Assembly: GCA_018242685.1 (NCBI GenBank)
Contig: JAFEBM010000032.1
Coordinates: 1 to 34,729 of the forward strand
Length of the DNA: 34,729 bases
From: Nitrospira sp.
GTDB taxonomy: Bacteria > Nitrospirota > Nitrospiria > Nitrospirales > Nitrospiraceae
Reading direction: 5' to 3'
Numbering within the stretch: the first letter of the stretch is position 1; every line of letters begins with the position of its first letter. Under the pieces are notes generated by a model. That model had not been told where the DNA came from. It did not search any database and saw only the letters and a program-made list of their open reading frames with translations. This document shows positions 15,559-24,449 of the stretch, in pieces. The position numbers were made by a program, and so were the translations under genes.

Positions 15559-15573
15559 CTAGGAAATCTTTAG
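15559..15573. promoter_or_regulatory. Degenerate CTAGG-N5-TTTAG element
   Basis: CTAGG AAATC TTTAG keeps one perfect half-site and three of five bases of the other. It lies between the small LTWNQV gene and the Cys-rich small gene at 15716. It is weaker than the other copies and could be chance. Confidence 0.25.
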
Positions 15574-15715
15574 ATATGGCAAAATATGAATTGTGTGAGT
15601 GATAGGTCAGGCTTCACACAATTTTCATGAGATATCCAGCTGAAGTATCTCGATAGGAAAACCTCAGCAAGTGTCGGGGGATGAGCCTCGGACGCTTGAA
15701 GAAGCGGAGGTGTGT

Positions 15716-15895
15716 ATGGAAACTCAGTTGAGTCAAGAAATCGGTTGGAAGTCCAACCGCACCAGTGCGAGTGCTTGCTGCACACATCAACGGCTCATTG
15801 ATGATGTGCTGACCAGAAGCGGTAAGCGAACCGGCAAAGTTCGATGCCTTGAGTGTAGGGCCATCTTCGACGATCCCTACCAGGGTCTGACGTGA
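15716..15895 (+). CDS. Small Cys-rich hypothetical protein (59 aa)
   Basis: A 59-residue frame whose ATG is preceded by GGAGG at a five-base distance. It contains CCTHQRLIDDVL, then VRCLECRAIFDDPYQ near the end; the two Cys groups (CC-x-H and C-x-x-C) could form a zinc site. No known family recognised. It lies 174 bases after the small winged-helix-like gene on the same strand. The good ribosome-binding site and the C-x-x-C ending argue for a real gene, but its short length keeps confidence moderate. Confidence 0.5.
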   Translation: METQLSQEIGWKSNRTSASACCTHQRLIDDVLTRSGKRTGKVRCLECRAIFDDPYQGLT

Positions 15896-16226
15896 CCTGG
15901 TGAACGCAGGGTACTTGCTCCGCTTGTGTGGTGCCTCCTTCCAAGAGGATGCATGTGACATAAACGATACCTAGAGCGTGTCTTGACTTGTGCGGTATTC
16001 AGCCACAGGATTTCCTACAGCATTACCGCGAAGCGCCCCAGCCCATACAGAGGAGTCTCTGCGTCTCGGCTGCTGACTGGGGCGGCACACGGTCACAACG
16101 GCATCATTTTTAATGATATTTGGAGCTGTTATTTCATCGACGACCCTGACTGGCATCCAAGGTGCGCGAGGAGCTTCTCCGTTCCAATCTAATCGGAGAA
16201 CCCATGAACAAGAAGAGAGAGGACAC
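15896..16226. other. Intergenic region, no gene seen
   Basis: About 330 bases. A single half-site CCTAG (about 15967-15971) is present, followed by a TTGACT box, but no complete palindrome or convincing promoter. Small overlapping frames have no ribosome-binding site. Confidence 0.4.
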
Positions 16227-16412
16227 ATGAAAGTCATCATTCGTTCCCCAGGTGGCCAGCTAGAAGAGGTGGTGCTCGAATGTCCAGACCTGACCTGGAA
16301 CCAGGTGTTCTGTGAGTTAGACCGCATGAGCCGAGCGGGACAAGTCCAACTGACGATGAAAGGTCCCGGCCTCTATGCGTTGTCGAGCACAACCGCGTGC
16401 AACCCTTCATGA
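16227..16412 (+). CDS. Third LTWNQV-family small protein (short form)
   Basis: A 61-residue protein whose ATG follows AGAGAGG. It shares the core CPDLTWNQVF-ELDRMSRAGQV (19-40) and the hairpin ending GPGLYAL with the 80-86 residue proteins at 15299 and 32940, but its N-terminus differs (MKVIIRSPGGQLEEVVLE). The DNA stretch encoding CPDLTWNQ is almost identical to that at 33028-33050, so the copies are recent or under strong constraint. Unlike the other two it does not directly follow a regulator gene. Function unknown; a partner or competitor of the longer proteins is possible. Confidence 0.7.
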   Translation: MKVIIRSPGGQLEEVVLECPDLTWNQVFCELDRMSRAGQVQLTMKGPGLYALSSTTACNPS

Positions 16413-16438
16413 TAAAACACGAAAGGAGAGATGGGATC

Positions 16439-16687
16439 ATGCAACCACAGGCTGCAAAAGAGCCGCGCAGGAAAAAGAACAGTGAATCCATTCAAAGCCG
16501 GGAGCCGACTGCGCCCCAGAAGGAACCGGTGCATAGCCAACCGGTTTCTTCCAGCGATGACATGCAAGTCCGCATTACCGATCGCGCCTATGAACTCTAT
16601 GCCGAACGCGGCTATCGACAGGGTTATGCGCTCGATGATTGGCTGGAGGCCGAGCGAGAAGTCCTCGGTCTCGAATGCAACGCGTAG
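16439..16687 (+). CDS. DUF2934 domain protein
   Basis: An 82-residue protein. The start follows AAAGGAGAG. The N-terminal half is a basic and polar linker; the C-terminal half (about 43-77) has the DUF2934 signature, RITDRAYELYAERGYRQGY and DDWLEAEREV. These short proteins are widespread and their role is unknown. It begins 26 bases after the LTWNQV gene on the same strand, so the two are likely co-transcribed. Confidence 0.82.
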   Translation: MQPQAAKEPRRKKNSESIQSREPTAPQKEPVHSQPVSSSDDMQVRITDRAYELYAERGYRQGYALDDWLEAEREVLGLECNA

Positions 16688-17018
16688 TTAGGCGTAAGGC
16701 CGGTGACTTGGCATACCCGGCGTCCCGGCCCGTTGTTGTTGCCTTACTGCATCCGGCCGATCTCGTCGCCCTCGCAGATCATCGGCACACCTTGCGAGAG
16801 CAGGAGCAGCGCAACAAGGTTTCGCTTCCGGCCACGTTTGTATGGACTGTCCTGCCACCATGACGTTTCCCCGTTCCGCCCGACTGCGGTAGCGATGTCT
16901 TAGCCTCAACTATAGTAGCGCGCCGGCACAAGTCGAGTTCTCGTGTGGACTCATGGCGAGTGTACTTGCTAGTGGTTTACGGAGGCTCGTTCAGGCAGAC
17001 TGAGTAAGAGGGAGCGAG
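16688..17018. other. Intergenic region upstream of treZ
   Basis: About 330 bases without a supported gene. A TATAGT box at 16911-16916 could serve as a -10 element for treZ, but no good -35 box lies at the proper distance. No terminator was recognised after the DUF2934 gene. Confidence 0.35.
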
Positions 17019-18896
17019 ATGGATTCACAAGCCGACAGAGTTTGGCGATTGGACCTCGGTGCGAACCTCATCGGATCATCCGCCGTCCGGTTTCGTGTGT
17101 GGGCTCCCCGTGTGAAAACTGTCTCCGTGCAGGTGCTCGATCAGGGGCGTGATCCGCTCCCGATGGAACGAGGAGAGCGGGGCTATTTCGACCTCGCGGT
17201 CGAGGGTGTGCGGGCGGGGGACCGTTACTGGTATGTCTTGGACGGCGAGAAAGCCCTACCCGATCCTGCCTCGTGGTTCCAGCCAGACGGCGTCCATAAG
17301 GCTTCCGCTGTGGTCGATCCCGATGCGTTCGCTTGGACGGATCGAGGCTGGAGAGGGCTCGCGTTCAAAGACCTGATCATCTACGAACTCCATACCGGAA
17401 CATTTACACCGACCGGCACATTCGAGGCGATCATTCCTCATCTTGAGTATCTCAAGCAGAACGTGGGGATCACGGCCATCGAACTCATGCCTGTCGCGCA
17501 GTTTCCGGGCACGCGAAACTGGGGCTATGACGGAACCTATCTCTACGCGCCCCATTCGAGCTACGGCGGACCACAGGGCCTGAAGGCACTCGTCAATGCC
17601 TGCCATGCCGCCGGATTAGCGGTCATTCTAGACGTGGTCTACAATCATCTTGGGCCTGAAGGAAACTATCTGGCCGCGTTCGGTCCCTACTTCACCGATC
17701 GGTACCGCACACCTTGGGGTGATGCGATCAACTATGATGGAGCCGACAGTGACGAAGTCCGGCACTTCATCGTCAGCAATGCGCTGTATTGGGTCACCGA
17801 ATACCATATTGATGCGCTCCGGCTGGACGCAATCCATGGGATTTACGATTTCAGCGCGACCCATATCCTCCAAGACCTGGCTGCGACGGTGCATGATCAG
17901 GCCGCCCGACTCGGACGACAGATCTTCGTGACGGCCGAGAGCGCGTTGAACGACGCGCGGGTCATCACGCCTCTCGAGCAGGGCGGGTATGGAATGGATG
18001 CCCAATGGAATGACGACTTCCACCACGCACTCCGGACCGTGCTGACGAAGGAACGGGCCGGGTACTATCAAGATTACGACGGGCTCAAACATCTTGCGAC
18101 AGCCCTGCAGGACGGGTTCGTTTACTCCGGGCAATATTCCCGGTACCACCGGCGTCGGCACGGAAATTCGTCGACATCTTGTGCTCCCTCCCGCTTCATC
18201 GTGTTCTCACAAAACCATGATCAGATCGGGAACCGGGCGTTCGGCGATCGCCTGAGCACACAGGTTCCTTTCGAGGCGCTCAAGGTCGCCGCCGCAGCCG
18301 TTCTGTTGTCCCCCAACATTCCCTTGCTCTTCATGGGCGAAGAGTCCGGCGAGACGGCGCCGTTCCTCTATTTCATCGATCATGGCGACCCGGTGTTGAT
18401 CGAGGCCGTGCGTCGGGGGCGACGGGCGGAATTTGCCTCGTTTGCGTGGGAGGGGGAGATTCCGGATCCTCAGGATCCTCTCACATACGAACGATCGCGC
18501 GTCAACATCGACGGTCCGCTGGATTCTCGGCGGGCCGCTATCCTGAAGTGGACCAGGGAGTTGATCGGTCTCAGAAAATCGATTCCATCACTGGGTGCGG
18601 GCGGCGCCCACCCCATGTATCATGTCCTGGATCATGAGGAAGAAAACGTGTTGACCGAGCATCGTCGGGGAGTACAAGGGCCCGACGCCTTGGTCGTCCT
18701 GAGTTTCAACCACGCACCGGTGTCGGTGCGTTTGCGGGAGCCTGAGGGGCGCTGGCTGCTTCGATTGGAGTCCACAGCACAGGAGTTCGGCGGCGACGGG
18801 CAGCAACGCCTTCCGCAGGAGATGGTTATCGCGCCGGCGGGCGTGACCCTTTCTCTTCAGGCCTATGCCGTTGCGGTGTTTCTGCGGAATACGTGA
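17019..18896 (+). CDS. treZ: Malto-oligosyltrehalose trehalohydrolase
   Basis: A 625-residue GH13 enzyme that releases trehalose from maltooligosyl-trehalose. The N-terminal carbohydrate-binding domain (about 15-105, RFRVWAPRVKTVSVQV) precedes the TIM barrel. Barrel landmarks: YELHTGTF, LMPVAQFPGTRNWGYDGTYLYAP, DVVYNHLGPEGNY, nucleophile Asp270 in DALRLDAIHGI, acid/base Glu307 in VTAESALND, and Asp401 in SQNHDQIGNR. Length fits the family. A GAGGGAGCG ribosome-binding site precedes the ATG. It lies 13 bases before treY; together they convert linear alpha-glucans to trehalose. No treX debranching gene is in the window. Confidence 0.97.
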   Translation: MDSQADRVWRLDLGANLIGSSAVRFRVWAPRVKTVSVQVLDQGRDPLPMERGERGYFDLAVEGVRAGDRYWYVLDGEKALPDPASWFQPDGVHKASAVVDPDAFAWTDRGWRGLAFKDLIIYELHTGTFTPTGTFEAIIPHLEYLKQNVGITAIELMPVAQFPGTRNWGYDGTYLYAPHSSYGGPQGLKALVNACHAAGLAVILDVVYNHLGPEGNYLAAFGPYFTDRYRTPWGDAINYDGADSDEVRHFIVSNALYWVTEYHIDALRLDAIHGIYDFSATHILQDLAATVHDQAARLGRQIFVTAESALNDARVITPLEQGGYGMDAQWNDDFHHALRTVLTKERAGYYQDYDGLKHLATALQDGFVYSGQYSRYHRRRHGNSSTSCAPSRFIVFSQNHDQIGNRAFGDRLSTQVPFEALKVAAAAVLLSPNIPLLFMGEESGETAPFLYFIDHGDPVLIEAVRRGRRAEFASFAWEGEIPDPQDPLTYERSRVNIDGPLDSRRAAILKWTRELIGLRKSIPSLGAGGAHPMYHVLDHEEENVLTEHRRGVQGPDALVVLSFNHAPVSVRLREPEGRWLLRLESTAQEFGGDGQQRLPQEMVIAPAGVTLSLQAYAVAVFLRNT

Positions 18897-18909
18897 CTCT
18901 CGTACCCTT

Positions 18910-21798
18910 ATGACGGACATGTCCACAAGCGAGCTCTCCGTGCCGATATCCACGTACCGGCTGCAGCTCAATCGGGCCTTTCCGTTCAAAGCGGCGACCA
19001 CGATCGTCCCGTATCTGGCTGCCTTGGGTATTACGGACTGCTATCCCTCGCCGTATCTGAAAGCGACGCCTGGTAGCGAGCACGGCTACGATGTGGTGGA
19101 TCCCACCTTGCTGAATCCTGAGCTCGGCACCGAAGACGAGTTTCGCGAGTTCGTCCATGCGCTGCACGCACACCAGATGGGCCACATCCTCGACGTCGTA
19201 CCGAACCACATGGGAATCGGACGGTCGGCGAATGCCTGGTGGTTGGACGTGCTCGAAAACGGGCCCAGCTCACGCTTTGCCCATCTGTTCGACATCGATT
19301 GGCATCCGGTCAAACGAGAGTTGGAGAACAAGGTGCTCTTGCCGATCCTCGGTGATCTGTATGGAACGGTCCTGGAGAATCAGGAAATTATCCTGCTGTA
19401 TGAAGAGGGGCGGTTCTTCATCAAGTATTATGACCATCGGCTGCCTGTCGGGCCGAAATCGTCGGCGGTGGTGCTCACGCACCGGCTCGATGAACTGATC
19501 GCCGAGGCGGGAGCCTCGTCCCCCCATGTACAGGAGTTGCAAAGCATCGTGACGGCTCTGCGCAATCTGCCCGCCGGTACGGAAACGGATCCCGAGCGTG
19601 TGGAGGAGCGGAACCGGGAGCGAGACATCATCCGGCAGCGTCTCGCCACGTTGGTGCGGGACGGAGCGACCATCGCCGGATTTCTCGACGACAATGTCCG
19701 GATCTTCAATGGGACGAAGGGCGATCCCCGCAGTTTCGATCTGCTCGATGCCTTGCTCAATGATCAGGTGTACCGATTGGCCGACTGGCGGGTGGCGGCG
19801 GAAGAAATTAATTACCGGCGGTTCTTCGACATCAACGAGTTGGCCGCCGTCCGAATGGAGGACGACGCGGTCCTCCAAGCGTCGCATGTGCTGGTATTCC
19901 GGCTTGTGAAAGAAAATGCGGTGACGGGGCTGCGTATCGATCACGTGGACGGTCTTTCCGATCCCGGCCGGTATCTGCGTGAGTGGCAGGCATGGGCCCA
20001 ACGCGAGTTGGGCCGCTCCCTGTTCGTCGTGGTCGAAAAGATTCTCGGCAAGGACGAGCCGCTGCCCGACACCTGGCCCGTCTCCGGCACGACCGGCTAT
20101 GAATTCCTGAATCTGCTGAACGGCCTCTTCGTACAGACGACCCACGAGCGGGCGATGAATGAGACCTATGTCCAATTCATTCGCCGCCGAATCCCGTTCG
20201 AGGACCTGGCCTATGAATCGAAAAAGCTGATTATGCAGGCATCCATGGCCAGTGAAATCAATGTCCTCGGACACCGATTGAACCAGCTGTCCGAACGCGA
20301 TCGCCGATCGCGGGACTTCACACTGAACAGCCTCACCAACGCCATCCGCGAGATCATCGCCTGCTTCCCCGTGTACCGGACTTATATCGCGGAGGGTCCC
20401 GATCCGCTGTTAGATCGAGACCGCGCCTATATCCGTCTGGCCGTGGCCAGGGCCAAGCGACGAAACCCCGCCCTCAGCGGGCGTGTCTTCGACTTCGTCC
20501 GGTCCCTATTGATGAAGGAATGGGATGAGCGGACCAGTCAGGATCGTCGGGAACAGCTCCAGTTCGTGATGAAGTTCCAGCAAATGACCAGTCCCGTGAC
20601 GGCAAAGGGCATCGAAGACACGGCCTGTTACCTGTACAACCGGTTGGTGTCGTTGAACGAGGTCGGAGGTAATCCCGAGTCGTTCGGTGTGACGGTCACG
20701 ACCTTTCACAAACATCTGCGGGAGCGGCAGGCGCGCTGGCCCTTCTCGCTCTCGGCCACTTCCACTCACGATACGAAGCGGAGCGAGGATGCTCGGGGGC
20801 GCATCAATGTGTTGTCGGAGATGCCTCGAGAGTGGCGGGCCTGCGTGAATCGGTGGGCGAAACTCACCCGGAAGTGCAAAGTCGGCGTGGAGGGACAACT
20901 CGTCCCGGATCGTAACGAAGAGTATCTACTCTACCAAACACTCGTCGGCATCTGGCCCCTCGATGACGCAGAATCCCGTGCGTTCTGCGACAGAGTTCAG
21001 GGCTATATGAACAAAGCCCTGAGGGAAGGCAAGGCCCATACGAGTTGGGTCAATCCCGACCAGGCCTACGAGGACGCGATGCGGCAATTTGTCGACGCCA
21101 TCCTCGACCGGGGCAGGCCCAATGCCTTTCTTGACGAATTCCTTCCGTTTCAACGGCGGGTCGCTCAGTGGGGGATGTGGAATGCCTTGTCCCAAGTCGT
21201 GCTCAAAACGGCTGCTCCCGGCATTCCGGATTTCTATCAAGGTTCGGAACTCTGGGATTTCAGCCTCGTCGACCCGGACAATCGTCGGCCGGTGGACTAT
21301 GAGATGCGCGCGTCCATGTTGAACGAATTGCAGCGCAGGCACGCGGAGTGCGGCTTAGATCTGCGGCCGTTGGCTCGAACACTGCTCGCTGAACGTATCG
21401 ACGGAAGGATCAAGCTGTACACGACGCTGGCTGCCTTGCACTTCCGTCGAGACAACCACTCACTGTTTCATCAGGGAGAATACATCCCGCTCGAGGGTTA
21501 CGGAACCAAGCAGGATCATTGCTGCGCTTTTGCCCGTCTCCACCTGGAGCGGGCGGTAGTGGCCGTCATTCCGCGCCTCGTGGTCTCGCTGACCGGTGAC
21601 GCCATGACAGTACCGGTCGGATCGGATGTGTGGAAAGACACCTATGTGGCCGTGCCATCCTGGAGGCCGGATTCGACCTATCGCAATCTCTTCACCGGCG
21701 AGAGGCTATTGACTCAGACAGTCGAAGGTCGCCAAATGCTGCCGATGGCGGATGTATTGTGCGAATTTCCTGTCGCCCTGTTGGAGCGCCTAACGTAG
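18910..21798 (+). CDS. treY: Malto-oligosyltrehalose synthase
   Basis: A 962-residue GH13 enzyme that turns the reducing-end maltose unit of a maltodextrin into trehalose. Landmarks: ISTYRLQLNRAFPF at the start, SPYLKATPGSEHGYDVVDP, VPNHMGIG, nucleophile Asp344 in GLRIDHVDGLSDP, Glu376 in VVVEKILG, and Asp621 in STHDTKRSEDAR. Length is slightly above the usual 700-950. The ATG at 18910 lies 13 bases after treZ; a second ATG at 18919 is also possible, and neither has a strong ribosome-binding site, so translation may be coupled to treZ. The product passes to TreZ, giving trehalose for osmotic or drying protection. Confidence 0.97.
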   Translation: MTDMSTSELSVPISTYRLQLNRAFPFKAATTIVPYLAALGITDCYPSPYLKATPGSEHGYDVVDPTLLNPELGTEDEFREFVHALHAHQMGHILDVVPNHMGIGRSANAWWLDVLENGPSSRFAHLFDIDWHPVKRELENKVLLPILGDLYGTVLENQEIILLYEEGRFFIKYYDHRLPVGPKSSAVVLTHRLDELIAEAGASSPHVQELQSIVTALRNLPAGTETDPERVEERNRERDIIRQRLATLVRDGATIAGFLDDNVRIFNGTKGDPRSFDLLDALLNDQVYRLADWRVAAEEINYRRFFDINELAAVRMEDDAVLQASHVLVFRLVKENAVTGLRIDHVDGLSDPGRYLREWQAWAQRELGRSLFVVVEKILGKDEPLPDTWPVSGTTGYEFLNLLNGLFVQTTHERAMNETYVQFIRRRIPFEDLAYESKKLIMQASMASEINVLGHRLNQLSERDRRSRDFTLNSLTNAIREIIACFPVYRTYIAEGPDPLLDRDRAYIRLAVARAKRRNPALSGRVFDFVRSLLMKEWDERTSQDRREQLQFVMKFQQMTSPVTAKGIEDTACYLYNRLVSLNEVGGNPESFGVTVTTFHKHLRERQARWPFSLSATSTHDTKRSEDARGRINVLSEMPREWRACVNRWAKLTRKCKVGVEGQLVPDRNEEYLLYQTLVGIWPLDDAESRAFCDRVQGYMNKALREGKAHTSWVNPDQAYEDAMRQFVDAILDRGRPNAFLDEFLPFQRRVAQWGMWNALSQVVLKTAAPGIPDFYQGSELWDFSLVDPDNRRPVDYEMRASMLNELQRRHAECGLDLRPLARTLLAERIDGRIKLYTTLAALHFRRDNHSLFHQGEYIPLEGYGTKQDHCCAFARLHLERAVVAVIPRLVVSLTGDAMTVPVGSDVWKDTYVAVPSWRPDSTYRNLFTGERLLTQTVEGRQMLPMADVLCEFPVALLERLT

Positions 21799-22034
21799 GA
21801 GCAGGGGAGCGTCCATGCAACTTGCCTTCACGCAGGTATGGCGGCGATGCGGACGTGATCTTCCCGTCTTGCACGAGAAGAGGAGAGTCCGTACGATGGC
21901 GAGGAACATTCATCCGGACACAGATTCTCTTTCTATCGATCGTTCTGAAAGACCGAGCGCAGAAATTCGCGAAGTTTCCACAGCAAGCTTCACGGCAAGA
22001 TCGAGAGACATATGATCAAGGAGGAAGGTGAATT

Positions 22035-22355
22035 ATGAATGACAGCGACGGCATGGTGTTTGTAGCTCATTGGACGCACACGCCTGAGAATTGCCCGGGA
22101 AGAAGTAAAGAGGGAGCCACGATGCTCAATGAGTTCTGGGCTCAGCGGGACCTTGCCGCCAAGAAAGGAGTGAAGATCCTGAGCGCCTATGTCGCCGCCA
22201 CGGAACATACCTACTACATCACCGTTCAGGCCAAGGACTATCAATCTCTCTTGGAGTTTTTCGAACCGTTGGCCCCGACCCAAACCGGAGCAATTCATCC
22301 GGTTACGACGATGGATGAATGGACGAAGCACATTGATCCGAAGCGAACGGGATGA
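22035..22355 (+). CDS. Hypothetical protein, possibly a dimeric alpha/beta-barrel fold
   Basis: A 106-residue soluble protein with a strong AAGGAGGAAGG ribosome-binding site. The pattern FVAHWTHTPENCPG, then VKILSAYVAATEHTYYITVQAKDYQSLLEFFEPLA, resembles small ferredoxin-like alpha/beta proteins such as the DUF3303 and GYD groups, in which one strand ends with a polar exposed loop and a helix follows. I do not recognise it with certainty. It stands alone between treY and the glycogen-synthase-like gene, with over 200 bases on each side. A role in the glucan pathway is not indicated by the sequence. Confidence 0.7.
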   Translation: MNDSDGMVFVAHWTHTPENCPGRSKEGATMLNEFWAQRDLAAKKGVKILSAYVAATEHTYYITVQAKDYQSLLEFFEPLAPTQTGAIHPVTTMDEWTKHIDPKRTG

Positions 22356-22946
22356 GTCGCTCTTCATGAGTCATTGTCCACAATTCCGCGCTCTGCCTAT
22401 CGAAACTGCCTTCGCAATCTGCCCTCTCCGCAAGGAAGAGCATCGTTTACTGAAATCTCATCTCCGAGTTTGACAACCCAACTCGGGCTGTAACATTCCG
22501 CGACAGTATGCAGTGAGCTTCCGTGGATTTTCTCTCAAGCTCGACACAGGACCGAACCGTGGGCACTACGAAGCCCGACGTGTTTACTAGCGTCAGATTT
22601 GCAGCAATGACTGCCCTTTAGTCCTCCTAGGGTTATCAGCAGTGGAGGGATTATGCCGTCACGATCTATAGTTTTGTCTGCGTTGTTCACTTTGTCGTGA
22701 CCTATCAGGTTGCACTCTTCGCGGGCGTGACAACGGAGGGCTAGGTCCTCATCAATTCGTCCTTCTCGTTGGTGGAATTAGGAATCGGAGAATTTCTGAA
22801 GCCGATTTCGACCGATCAGTCAGGCATCCGTCGTACCTGCCTTGAACATCGGAGTCAAGCCCATAGGACGCCTCATCGCGAGTACCCATGTTGTGTGCTT
22901 GATGGAATTCCCTAACCACTGCTAACAGGTTGTTCGAGGTCGACAT
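22356..22946. other. Long intergenic region, possible decayed membrane frame
   Basis: About 590 bases. A GGAGGG-preceded ATG at 22653 opens a 15-residue frame only. An overlapping frame (about 22650-22744) reads as a hydrophobic helix (YSFVCVVHFVVTYQVALFAG) ending in TAG and continues open for about 55 more codons. This might be the relic of a membrane protein, but codon and start evidence are too weak to call a gene. A CCTAGG sits at about 22627-22632. Confidence 0.3.
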
Positions 22947-24419
22947 ATGCATATCGTTATGGTGGCGACAGAATGCGCTCCGGTGGCCCAAGCCAGCGGG
23001 TTGGGTGATGTTGTGTTCGGCCTGAGCCGAGAGGTGGAACTTCGCGGTCACGCGGTGGAAATTATCCTGCCGAAGTACGATTGCATGCGATACGACCACA
23101 TCTGGGGGCTGCGCGTGACTTTGGCGGACCTCTGGGTGCCGTGGTACGGCGGTGCGGTGCATTGCTCCGTGTGGTTCGGCTACGTGCATGGTCGCAAATG
23201 CTTCTTTATCGAGCCGCACTCGCAGGACCATTTTTTCAATCGCGCTTCTTATTATGGGTTTCCGGACGAGTATATGCGGTGGGCCTTCTTTAGCAAGGCC
23301 GCCCTCGAATTCCTGTTGCGGACCAACAAACGGCCTGACGTGATTCATTGTCACGACTGGCACACGGCGCTTGTTCCCGTGTTGCTGTATGAAATCTACC
23401 AGCACGCCGGTATGCGCGACCAGCGGGTGTGTTACACCGTGCACAATTTCCAGCATCAGGGGATTGCCGGGGAGAACATCCTGTGGGCGACGGGCCTCGG
23501 TCGCCCTCAGTACTATTTCCATCCTTACCGGATGCGCGATGACTTCAACCACGCGGCGGTGAATTTGACGAAGGGCGCAATCCTGTACTCGAACTTCGTC
23601 ACGACGGTCTCGCCGCAACATGCCTGGGAGGCTCGCTATACAGACCAGGGATTCGGGCTTGGGCACTCGCTGTCTGTGCACCAAGGCAAATTCGGCGGCG
23701 TGCTCAACGGGGTGGATTACGAGACCTGAAATCCCGAGATCGAGAGGTTGATTCCCCATCGATACGGCGTGAACAGTCTGGAGAGAAAATATGCGAACAA
23801 GGAGGCTCTGCGCGACCGATTCTGGATGCGCAAAGACTATAAGCCGATCATCGCTTATGTGGGGCGTCTCGATGCCCAGAAGGGGATCGATCTGATCCGA
23901 CATGCGTTATTCTATTCGTTGGCGAATGGCGCACAGTTTGTGCTCCTAGGCCCGAGCTCTGAACATGGGATACACGAACACTTCTGGCAGTTGAAGCACC
24001 ACTTGAACGATCACCCGGACTGCCACCTGGAAATCGGATTCAGCCAAGACCTGGCCCATCTGATCTATGCCGGCGCGGACATGGTCATTGTGCCCAGTCT
24101 CTTCGAACCCTGCGGGCTCACGCCGATGATTGCGCAGAAGTATGGGACTGTCCCCATCGTGCGGGCGATCGGAGGGTTGCTCAACAGCGTGGCCGATCGC
24201 GACTACAGCGACAAGCAGGCCGAGGAGCGCAACGGCTATATTTTCCATCAGGCGGACCATGGCGGGGTCGAGTCCGCCTTACGTCGAGCCATAGGGCTGT
24301 GGTACCGCTATCCGGAAGAGTTTCGCCGACTGATGGTCAATGGTATGCGCTACGACTTTTCATGGAGCCGACCGGGCGAGGATTACATCAACATCTACAA
24401 TTACATCCGGCACAAGTAG
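22947..24419 (+). pseudogene. glgA: Glycogen/starch synthase-like GT5 gene with one in-frame TGA
   Basis: Read through one stop, this is a 490-codon GT5 glycosyltransferase of normal length. The N-terminal domain (1-260) has VIHCHDWHTALVPVLLYE, YTVHNFQHQGI, VTTVSPQHAWE and ends at LNGVDYET. Codon 261 (23727-23729) is TGA where homologues have the Trp of D-x-x-W-x-P (next codons encode NPEIERLIP). The C-terminal domain (262-490) is intact: IAYVGRLDAQKGIDLI, Glu387 in EPCGLTPMIAQKYGTVP, and RAIGGL. There is no frameshift, so a single TGG-to-TGA change explains it: mutation, read-through or sequence error. Gln15-Ala-Ser-Gly-Leu replaces the usual K-x-GGL ADP-glucose motif. No ribosome-binding site restarts the second half. 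Confidence 0.8.
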
Positions 24420-24449
24420 TGAGATCTGGCCGGCAGGAGGGTACGGCGT

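Noticed and set aside
19270..20274. Minus-strand frame of 334 codons within treY
   Set aside because: It lies fully opposite treY catalytic motifs and shows no protein-family pattern.
22653..22910. Possible broken membrane protein in the 590-base gap
   Set aside because: One hydrophobic stretch followed by a stop and an open but featureless frame; no start, no family pattern. Kept only as a remark on the gap.
23727..23729. TGA read as selenocysteine or tryptophan by a changed code
   Set aside because: The site is a conserved Trp, not Cys, no selenocysteine hairpin is evident after it, and other genes in the window end with TGA, so mutation or sequence error is simpler.
22752..23903. Minus-strand frame of 383 codons opposite the glycogen-synthase-like gene
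   Set aside because: It is antisense to a clear GT5 gene, lacks recognisable domains and is an effect of codon composition. It might tempt one to call the GT5 gene false, but the GT5 motifs are decisive.
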